The notes under the pieces were generated by a model. It made no database searches. It was not told the DNA's origin and worked only from the letters and a program-made list of their open reading frames with translations. DNA of 7,275 bases. Origin: Lachnospiraceae bacterium. Its GTDB lineage: Bacteria; Bacillota; Clostridia; Lachnospirales; Lachnospiraceae. The DNA lies in the NCBI GenBank assembly GCA_017958465.1, contig JAGDCQ010000058.1, forward strand, positions 1 to 7,275. The letters are read 5' to 3'. Positions within the stretch are counted from its first letter, which is position 1, and every line of letters begins with the position of its first letter. Position numbers and translations under genes: made by a program. Below are positions 1 to 5,862 of this stretch, one piece after another.

Positions 1-1165
1 CCTTTTTCCAGGCAACAGTACCATCTGAGCCCTTCTTTGCGCTACCGTCAACCTTAAGGATAAGCTCCTTTATGCTCTTTGTACCCCAGGCGCCCTTTTC
101 CACCACGGCCACCTGGTAATCCTCTTCGGAGTTGTTCGTTATGGAAAGACCGTTCTTGTCGTCAGTCCCTTTCGTAAAGCCCACGGTGATGCCTTCCGCG
201 CCAAAAACCGGCTCCTCCACGGCATCAAGATAAACAAAGCCTGTCCTGGAGCAATGCGCCTTTTCAGTGGCTGCGACCCTGACCTCTACAACAGCGTCCT
301 CAAAAGGAGTGTAGAGCCCGTCTCCCGAAAGGCCCACCAGCTCGCTTATCTTAAGTGACGTCGTCCCTGTGTCGGGCGTGATCCAGTAACCCTCGTAGTT
401 GCTTGTAACTACGCGGTATTGCATGTTGCTCTTTATGGCGATGGTCTGCTTTGCGCCGTCAACTTTGATCTTAGGCGGGTTTCCGGGCTTTTTGATCTTT
501 ACCTTTACAGCCTTGCTGAGTGGCGTTTTGCCGTCCGCATACTGAAAATAGAGGGTCGCGCCGGCCCCGGTGTATATCTCCATGTTCAGCTCGGACATAT
601 CCCTGTAATTGGTGGATGTGCCGGCTTTCCAGCGGAGCTTTGTAAGGTCGGTTACTTCCTTGTCATCTGCCGTAAAAGTAAAATAACCTGTTTCAAGGGA
701 GAATCCCGGAAGCTTCGAGTACAGCCTCTCAAACTCACCTGCTTCCCGCTCGATTCCCGTATATTCGCCCTTAAGCTTTACCTGGGCCGGAATATCCACG
801 CGGAAAGGGGTCTCGCTTGTATCGTAGCAAACAAGGAGTGACGACTCCTTTGTAGTCTTCAGGGTCGAAAGGTCCAGCATAAAGGCGCTGCACTCTTCCT
901 CTCCGAAACGATGGAGGCCGACAGCACCCCCCGCAGGGTTAAACTTGTCGGGGGTCTTCCCCGGAACAGTAAACAGAAAATAGATCGATGTGTTGCCGTT
1001 CTGCTTGATATAAGCTATCTCGCCGGTATAATCGATATCCACGTCCGCGGCTGTGATATCCGCTTTAACCCGCACCGGAGACATAAAAATGAGCAGCAGA
1101 AACAGAAGCCCTGCCGCCCATAAATGTTTACATATTCTATCTTTAAGCCTGATAAACTGAGTCAT
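1..1165 (-). CDS. Secreted beta-rich repeat protein of unknown function (3' end cut by window edge)
   Basis: The frame is open without a stop from the ATG at 1165 to the left window edge, giving 388 visible codons. The start is supported by an AAAGGAG ribosome binding site 6 nt upstream. Residues 1-35 form a Sec signal peptide: a basic start (R6, K8, R10, K13), a hydrophobic core of about 17-28 (GLLFLLLIFM) and a likely cleavage after V-K-A at 35, so the protein is exported. No lipobox, catalytic motif or cell-wall anchor is visible, but the C-terminus lies outside the window. The rest is rich in beta-prone stretches. Two related segments can be seen: one has W179, then TLYFQYADGK (204-213) and PPKIKVDG (230-237), and the other has W261, then VEVRVAATEK (293-302) and PVFGAEG (319-325). 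This suggests tandem Ig-like or surface-adhesin-like modules such as occur in Lachnospiraceae cell-surface proteins. The function is not recognised; an adhesin or a carbohydrate-associated surface protein would be guesses. It lies downstream of the four-gene cluster on the same strand, after a 93-nt gap. Confidence 0.85.
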   Translation of the reverse strand, partial: MTQFIRLKDRICKHLWAAGLLFLLLIFMSPVRVKADITAADVDIDYTGEIAYIKQNGNTSIYFLFTVPGKTPDKFNPAGGAVGLHRFGEEECSAFMLDLSTLKTTKESSLLVCYDTSETPFRVDIPAQVKLKGEYTGIEREAGEFERLYSKLPGFSLETGYFTFTADDKEVTDLTKLRWKAGTSTNYRDMSELNMEIYTGAGATLYFQYADGKTPLSKAVKVKIKKPGNPPKIKVDGAKQTIAIKSNMQYRVVTSNYEGYWITPDTGTTSLKISELVGLSGDGLYTPFEDAVVEVRVAATEKAHCSRTGFVYLDAVEEPVFGAEGITVGFTKGTDDKNGLSITNNSEEDYQVAVVEKGAWGTKSIKELILKVDGSAKKGSDGTVAWKK

Positions 1166-1171
1166 ATGGCA

Positions 1172-1178
1172 CTCCTTT
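1172..1178 (-). promoter_or_regulatory. Ribosome binding site of the secreted protein
   Basis: The minus strand reads AAAGGAG, followed by a 6-nt spacer and ATG at 1165. This is a strong Shine-Dalgarno match, and it fixes the start of a gene whose reading frame leaves the window at the left edge. Confidence 0.8.
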
Positions 1179-1189
1179 GCCCAAAACCC

Positions 1190-1207
1190 GCGGCTTTCCG
1201 GAGCCGC
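1190..1207 (-). terminator. Small GC hairpin, possible weak terminator or attenuator
   Basis: On the minus strand, GCGGCT and AGCCGC form a perfect 6-bp stem around the 6-nt loop CCGGAA. It is followed by GGGTTTTGGG. The hairpin lies in the 93-nt gap between the membrane protein stop (1259) and the secreted protein start (1165), so it could end or attenuate transcription of the upstream cluster. The stem is short and the T run is only four bases, interrupted by G, so this is a weak candidate. No convincing -35/-10 pair is visible in the same gap; a TTGAGA at about 1219-1224 has no -10 box at the right distance. Confidence 0.25.
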
Positions 1208-1258
1208 ATTTCACCGTTCTCAATTTATATCGGCTTTTGTATCTTTTTTCTTTAATCC

Positions 1259-2347
1259 TTATAATTCATCGTTAGGATCATCGTCATCTTCCCTGCTGTC
1301 ATCAAGGGCGGCATCTGCCTCCAATATCCTGTCCATCTCGTCATCTTCCCGGCTGTCCCCGTCATCGGCTGCTTTCGAATTGTAGGCATTGATCTGGCTC
1401 CAGGCCGACTTCTGCTGCTTTTTCTCGGCCTCCTCCGCCCGCTGGCGCATAGTCTTCATAAACTTCTCGCGCCCCTTCGGATAGTCCTTTAAGACTTTCA
1501 AAAGCACCACAACACAGGCTGCGATCACAACCACATAGAGCGCCGCAAGGATCATATACTGCTGGCTCTCTGTGATCTTCTTTGCGGTAAACCCGGCTGC
1601 CGAGAGCCCGCGTACAAGCTCAAAGGCAAACATGGCGCAGCCCGAAACGAGCACGCCCTCGCCCTTCTTTTCCTCAAGCCAGGTGCGGATCATATAGATG
1701 GTGAGGGTTACATAAAGCAGCGCCACAGCCACAAACTGAAGGGCATATGCAAAATATGTCCCTGTCGGAGTGAGCATCGCAGCGTTTTGGAAAGTCGCAC
1801 GCTGATTATAGCTTTCGATATCGACCTTCATCTCTTCAGTGACAAAGGTACCGTTTTTGATCGCAAAAACGTAAAGCGTTGTATAAAAGAGGTTCGTAAG
1901 GTACCTGATAACACTTCCGAAGGCGTAACCGCCTGCTATGGACATGCCTTTATGAAGCCCGAGGCCTGTTTTATCCATGTAGAACAGGACATAGTATCGC
2001 ACTCCCGCATCCACAGCCGCTGTGACAAGCGCGAGGATGGAAAAGCCCAAGAATACGAGCCCTGCTTTTTCGGAAGACGTGAGCCTTACGCCCTGGAACA
2101 GCTGGAACACGATATTTGCCAGCGAAGGCGCGATAATGGCGCCAACACCGCCCATAATAAAAGCCATAAGGGCTCCGCCGGCGTTGCCGCGCATTTTATA
2201 AGCGGCGATCCCGGCTGCCGCAGCCACAAGTGCACAGGTGATGAGCGCAACCACAACACCTGCCACAGTGACTCCGGAAAGTGTACCCTCCACAAGCTCA
2301 ACGGGTGCAGAAGGCGTGGGTGAAACTAAACTTGTAAGAAACATCAT
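1259..2347 (-). CDS. Polytopic membrane protein with acidic cytoplasmic tail, possibly YhfC-like
   Basis: A 362-residue integral membrane protein. The start chosen is the first of two consecutive ATG codons (2347, 2344), 6 nt after GGAG. A TTG at 2359 would add four residues but overlaps that ribosome binding site and is unlikely. About seven hydrophobic helices are visible, near residues 26-50, 56-86, 94-124, 133-162, 197-222, 232-252 and 262-287. They are followed by a basic and charged stretch (288-315, possible short coiled coil) and a tail holding 19 Asp or Glu in the last 35 residues. By the positive-inside rule the tail should be cytoplasmic. The segment D113-A-G-V-R117 followed by GGYAFG (139-144) has the spacing of the E-x-x-x-R and GHGG motifs of YhfC/DUF2324 putative intramembrane peptidases. 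The His is absent and the acidic residue is Asp, so if related it may be inactive. That assignment is tentative. The gene starts 15 nt after the hydrolase stop, so the two are probably co-transcribed. Biochemical function is unknown. Confidence 0.85.
   Translation of the reverse strand: MMFLTSLVSPTPSAPVELVEGTLSGVTVAGVVVALITCALVAAAAGIAAYKMRGNAGGALMAFIMGGVGAIIAPSLANIVFQLFQGVRLTSSEKAGLVFLGFSILALVTAAVDAGVRYYVLFYMDKTGLGLHKGMSIAGGYAFGSVIRYLTNLFYTTLYVFAIKNGTFVTEEMKVDIESYNQRATFQNAAMLTPTGTYFAYALQFVAVALLYVTLTIYMIRTWLEEKKGEGVLVSGCAMFAFELVRGLSAAGFTAKKITESQQYMILAALYVVVIAACVVVLLKVLKDYPKGREKFMKTMRQRAEEAEKKQQKSAWSQINAYNSKAADDGDSREDDEMDRILEADAALDDSREDDDDPNDEL
1281..1357 (-). repeat. 57-nt internal duplication in the acidic tail
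   Basis: A 20-nt segment at 1281-1300 recurs at 1338-1357 with one mismatch, a spacing of exactly 57 nt, or 19 codons. It encodes the repeated peptide D-S-R-E-D-D at residues 331-336 and 350-355 of the membrane protein. The in-frame spacing suggests that the tail grew by a small tandem duplication whose units have since diverged. Confidence 0.6.
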
Positions 2348-2353
2348 AATACT

Positions 2354-2357
2354 CTCC
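2354..2357 (-). promoter_or_regulatory. Ribosome binding site of the membrane protein
   Basis: The minus strand reads GGAG (extended GGAGAG) 6 nt before the ATG at 2347 and 9 nt before the second ATG at 2344. It lies wholly in the 15-nt gap after the hydrolase stop codon. Its position argues against the TTG at 2359 as the start, because that codon lies just upstream of it. Confidence 0.65.
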
Positions 2358-2362
2358 AATCA

Positions 2363-3229
2363 TTAAACATTTGCCGCAGGTGAGATGCGACCTTTTACCC
2401 AGGTGATGGCAAGCTTGATCCATACCTCATCCGCCGGCAGGATCTGCCCTTCATACACAGATGAAAGCTCGTTGCAGAGCGAGAGTCCGTGACCGCCTTT
2501 CTCGAAAAGGTGGAACTCGCACGGGATCCCGTGTTTTCTCAGGGCAAGCACATAGTTAATAGAGTTTTCGCAGGGAACGGCGCCATCCTCAGCCGTGTGG
2601 AAAAGGAAGGTGGGCACTGTCTTCGAAGAAACTCTTCTTTCAAGGGAAAGGGCCTCAAGGAGCTCCTTTGGAGCGTCTTTTCCGCAGACATTGTCCCTTG
2701 AGCCTTCATGTGTAAACTCAAGCATCGTAACAACAGGGTACCCAAGGACCGCTCCATCCGGGCGCCAGGGCGCTGTGTCGCCTGCAGGGATCCCAAGGCT
2801 TTCAAATTCCTTGTAGAATGCAGGGTCGTCCCACATGGTTGAAAGGGTGCAGGCAAGGTGTCCGCCTGCGGAAAAGCCGCATACGAAAATGCCGTCTTCA
2901 AGCACCTTCCACTCCTCTGCGTGCTTTCTTGCAATGGCTACCGCATGGGCAAGCTCCCTTGCGGAGCAGGGCCATTTTGCAGGGGCCACGCTGTAATCCA
3001 GGACAGCTGCGTGGAAACCTGCGCCAAGGAACTGTGTTGCGACAGGCTCCGCCTCTCTTGCGGATTTGTAGCCGTAGGCTCCGCCCGCGCAGACTATCAC
3101 CATGGGACGTTTCTTTATCATAGTCATAGTATCGATCGTGTCCAGGATATAATAGTTCACGGAAGGAACAAAATCCGGATCACACCCGTCCCTGAAGTTG
3201 AGTTCAATGTCGAAATGCTCGTATCTCAT
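2363..3229 (-). CDS. Cytoplasmic alpha/beta hydrolase (esterase, Aes/BD-FAE-like)
   Basis: A 288-residue serine hydrolase of the alpha/beta fold, probably a carboxylesterase or acetylesterase on a small substrate. The nucleophile elbow is G118-F-S-A-G-G123 with Ser120. The acid is probably D215 in HTAEDGAVP, and the catalytic His is H247 in EKGGHGLSL. The oxyanion region is AGGAYG (48-53), the form seen in the group often annotated as 'endo-1,4-beta-xylanase B-like' or BD-FAE esterases, in place of the HGGG of hormone-sensitive-lipase types. Length is normal and no signal peptide or membrane segment is present, so it acts in the cytoplasm, possibly deacylating imported oligosaccharides; the substrate cannot be read from the sequence. 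The ATG at 3229 is chosen because GGAG lies 8 nt upstream. A GTG at 3295 would add 22 residues without family similarity and overlap the preceding gene. It is 40 nt downstream of the GTPase-nuclease gene and 15 nt upstream of the membrane protein gene, with no terminator between. Confidence 0.9.
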   Translation of the reverse strand: MRYEHFDIELNFRDGCDPDFVPSVNYYILDTIDTMTMIKKRPMVIVCAGGAYGYKSAREAEPVATQFLGAGFHAAVLDYSVAPAKWPCSARELAHAVAIARKHAEEWKVLEDGIFVCGFSAGGHLACTLSTMWDDPAFYKEFESLGIPAGDTAPWRPDGAVLGYPVVTMLEFTHEGSRDNVCGKDAPKELLEALSLERRVSSKTVPTFLFHTAEDGAVPCENSINYVLALRKHGIPCEFHLFEKGGHGLSLCNELSSVYEGQILPADEVWIKLAITWVKGRISPAANV

Positions 3230-3237
3230 AGCTAAAT

Positions 3238-3241
3238 CTCC
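3238..3241 (-). promoter_or_regulatory. Ribosome binding site of the hydrolase
   Basis: GGAG on the minus strand lies 8 nt before the ATG at 3229, inside the 40-nt gap after the GTPase stop. It decides between this ATG and the upstream in-frame GTG at 3295, which lies inside the 3' end of the preceding gene. Confidence 0.65.
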
Positions 3242-3269
3242 GTTTTCTTTATCGTTTGGGTTACCCCTT

Positions 3270-5855
3270 TTATTCCGAAACACCGTATCTTTCACGCAGA
3301 GCTTCTTCTTTTGCCGCCATCTCAGCGTAAAAGTCCGCCGAAAACATCCTCCTGCACCCTGCCCCGAGGATGATGACCTGTTCGGTCATATCGCTTGTCA
3401 CCACACAGATGTCGAACTCCGAAGCCTTAAGGTGCGCAAGCCTCTCTATATAGCGGTCCGCGGTTTCGGCAGTTTTCGTGAAAACAACGTCGATAGTGTT
3501 CACACGTATAGTTTCGGCCGGGTGGTTTTCCACCCTGTAGGCGTCAAAAACAACCGTGATCCGCTGCCCCACAGCACCCGCATAATTTGAGATCCGCTCC
3601 ACAAGCTTGTTCCTTGCTGCGTGCAGGTCGGCCTTAGCAAGCTCCGAAAGCTCACTGTCCGCAAAGAGCAGGTTGTAGCCGTCCACAAGGATATAAGGCT
3701 CCTTAGCGGGCTGGGCTTTATATTTCCTAAGTTCCGGAAGACGGTCCTTGTCGCTCCGGTTCTTAGGTTTTGGATCTTCACGCTTGTTCGACCCGGCAGC
3801 CTTCGCGATAATGGCGTCAACCTCTTCCACACCGACAAACTCAGTGCTGACGGTCCTTGAAACCCGCAGGGCCGCATCTCTTTCAGGCTCTTCGTCTTCA
3901 AACCAGATGCCTTCCTGATGCATATAATCCCTGACCTGATCCCATTCCACCACAAAGCCTGCACCATTGGCACAAAACACTGAAGACGCCGGGTTTTTGA
4001 TATCGCTGAGGGGATCATACCCCGAAACAGCCTTTACTTCAGCGCCGTTGTGGCAGATATCGTAGCCTTTGAAGGTAAAGGAGATGTTGCCAAGGCCTCT
4101 TGTGTAGGCCGTGACCTCCGAAGCGTACTCCCTGAAGGTCGAAACAGGCCCGGACCCGAGGAGCACTGCCCTTCCGCCCTCTATAAGCGGTTCGCTGCAC
4201 TTTCCGTAAAGCCGCTCCACGTCTGTCATGGCGCGTCCTAAGGACTCCTGCGGTATCTCCAGGCGAAAATCATAATAAGGCTCAAGGAGCACAGAATCCG
4301 CCTGCATCAGGCCCTGCCGGATAGCTCTGTAAACGGCCTGCCTGAAGTCGCCTCCAACCGTATGTTTTTTATGGGCGCGTCCGCGCACCAGCTTTATAGA
4401 AACGTCTGTAAGCGGCGCCCCTGTGAGCACGCCTTTATGCGTCCGTTCAAAAACGTGGGTAAGGATAAGCCGCTGCCAGTTGCGGTCAAGTATGTCCTCA
4501 CTGCAGATGCTTTCCGCGGTGATGCCGCTCCCCCGTGGCCCGGGCTCCAGCAGCAGGTGGACCTCGGCATAGTGCCTTAATGGCTCAAAGTGCCCAACAC
4601 CCTCAACCGGCCCGGTGATAGTCTCCTTGTAGAGAACGCTTCCTTCCGAAAGCTCCACATCGGCGCCAAGCCGCTCTCTTATGCGGTTTTTGAGGATCTC
4701 ATCCTGGATATCCCCCATGGTCCCAAGCTCTATCTCCTTGAGCTTTTCGTTCCATGTCACGGAGATCTCAGGGTTCTCCTCTTCTATCATCTTCATGACA
4801 GGGAGGGCTGTGGAAACGTCAACGCCTGAAGGCAATATGAGCTTTCTTGAAAGCACAGGGACAAGCACGGGCGGAATGCCGTTTTCACAGCTTCCGAGGC
4901 CCTCGCCTGCCTTTGTGTCCTTAAGGCCCGTAAGTGCCACTACCATGCCGGCCTCGGCTTTTTGAACACCTTCAAACTTTGCTCCGTCGTAGAGCCTTAT
5001 AAGGCTTACCTTTTCCTCTGTACCGTCTTCCCCTCTGTGGACTATGCTGTCCCTTGGAGAGACGGAGCCTCCCGTGATCTTTGCAAATGTCAGTCTCTCG
5101 CCTTTTTCGTCATAACGGATCTTGTAGACATAAGCCCCAAAATCCAGGCTTCTCTCCGGCACCGGCGTAAACCTTGTAAGGCCGTCAAGAAAGGCACTGA
5201 TGCCATCTGTCTTAAGGGCGGAGCCAAAATAGACCGGATAAACAAGGCGCTTTGCCACAAGCTCCGATATCTCCCGGTCAAGGATCTTCCTGCCCTCAAG
5301 GAACTTGGCCGTAAGGGCCTCATCGTTTTCAGCCACGGCTTCGTAAAACTCCTCGCCGGAGGCCGTAAAATCCACCATTCCGGAGGAAAGGTCCTTCTTC
5401 AGGTCCCTCATTATCTCGGACCTGTCCGTAAGAGCCCGGTCCATTTTATTTACAAAAACAAGACAAGGAAGCTTATAGTGATCAATAAGCTTCCAAAGTG
5501 TCCTTGTATGTGCCTGGATCCCCTCAGTCCCGCTTATCACCAGCACTGCCACGTCCAGGGCTTTAAGGCACCTTTCCGTCTCCGGTGCGAAATCCGCGTG
5601 ACCCGGTGTATCGATGAGGGTAAACTCCGTGTCTCCGAGAGTGAAGCATGCGGGTTTCGAGTAGACCGTTATCCCGCGGGCCCTCTCGATCTCGTTGTTG
5701 TCAAGAAAAGAGTCCTTGTGGTCCACACGACCGAGAGTCCTCAGCTTGCTGCAGGAATATAGGATTCCCTCTGTCAGGGTGGTCTTTCCGGCGTCAACGT
5801 GCGCAACTATGCCTACTACCACCCTCCTGTTTTTCAGATTCTTTGTTCCTGCCAT
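3270..5855 (-). CDS. TetM/EF-G-like translational GTPase fused to a C-terminal YacP/Rae1-type NYN ribonuclease domain
   Basis: An 861-residue fusion; TetM-type proteins have about 640. The G domain (about 9-230) has a complete motif set: AHVDAGKT (18-25), RGIT (60-63), DTPGH (82-86, catalytic His86), NKMD (136-139) and GSA (211-213). Domains II and III follow (about 240-325, 330-408), then domain IV (about 410-520) and domain V (LLEPYYDF, 523-530, to about 600). A segment with NGAGFVVEWDQVRDYMH (630-646) resembles the C-terminal helix of TetM. A charged linker (about 651-717) leads to an NYN/PIN domain (718-861) with VDGYN (724-728), VVFDAY (768-773), VFTKTAETAD (791-800) and TSDMTEQ (820-826), matching YacP in order and spacing. 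The presumed metal-binding acids D725, D771, D800 and D822 are present, so the nuclease looks intact. Known for the families: TetM and EF-G bind next to the ribosomal A site, and B. subtilis Rae1 (YacP) cuts mRNA in the A site. Inferred: ribosome-bound GTPase and mRNA nuclease; a plain tetracycline-resistance role is less certain. The ATG is 7 nt after the preceding stop with only a weak GA-rich site, suggesting translational coupling. Confidence 0.93.
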   Translation of the reverse strand: MAGTKNLKNRRVVVGIVAHVDAGKTTLTEGILYSCSKLRTLGRVDHKDSFLDNNEIERARGITVYSKPACFTLGDTEFTLIDTPGHADFAPETERCLKALDVAVLVISGTEGIQAHTRTLWKLIDHYKLPCLVFVNKMDRALTDRSEIMRDLKKDLSSGMVDFTASGEEFYEAVAENDEALTAKFLEGRKILDREISELVAKRLVYPVYFGSALKTDGISAFLDGLTRFTPVPERSLDFGAYVYKIRYDEKGERLTFAKITGGSVSPRDSIVHRGEDGTEEKVSLIRLYDGAKFEGVQKAEAGMVVALTGLKDTKAGEGLGSCENGIPPVLVPVLSRKLILPSGVDVSTALPVMKMIEEENPEISVTWNEKLKEIELGTMGDIQDEILKNRIRERLGADVELSEGSVLYKETITGPVEGVGHFEPLRHYAEVHLLLEPGPRGSGITAESICSEDILDRNWQRLILTHVFERTHKGVLTGAPLTDVSIKLVRGRAHKKHTVGGDFRQAVYRAIRQGLMQADSVLLEPYYDFRLEIPQESLGRAMTDVERLYGKCSEPLIEGGRAVLLGSGPVSTFREYASEVTAYTRGLGNISFTFKGYDICHNGAEVKAVSGYDPLSDIKNPASSVFCANGAGFVVEWDQVRDYMHQEGIWFEDEEPERDAALRVSRTVSTEFVGVEEVDAIIAKAAGSNKREDPKPKNRSDKDRLPELRKYKAQPAKEPYILVDGYNLLFADSELSELAKADLHAARNKLVERISNYAGAVGQRITVVFDAYRVENHPAETIRVNTIDVVFTKTAETADRYIERLAHLKASEFDICVVTSDMTEQVIILGAGCRRMFSADFYAEMAAKEEALRERYGVSE

Positions 5856-5862
5856 ATCTGTC

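Noticed and set aside
419..841. A 140-codon open frame on the plus strand
   Set aside because: It is opposite the secreted protein, whose minus-strand frame has a signal peptide, a strong ribosome binding site and 388 open codons.
1787..2323. A 178-codon open frame on the plus strand
   Set aside because: It is the antisense of a hydrophobic membrane protein and gives a His/Cys/Arg-rich product, as expected for a shadow frame.
3230..3295. Extended GTG start of the hydrolase at 3295
   Set aside because: It overlaps the 3' end of the GTPase-nuclease gene, lacks a good ribosome binding site and adds 22 residues unlike the family; the ATG at 3229 has GGAG 8 nt upstream.
4962..5762. A 266-codon open frame on the plus strand
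   Set aside because: It lies wholly antisense to the G domain and domain II of the GTPase, where the minus-strand frame encodes all GTP-binding motifs. The plus-strand translation is Cys/Lys-rich with no recognisable domain.
3270..5855. Annotation as a tetracycline-resistance gene (tet)
   Set aside because: Family-level similarity is clear, but the length, NYN fusion and altered domain IV tip differ from proven ribosomal protection proteins, so no tet symbol is given.
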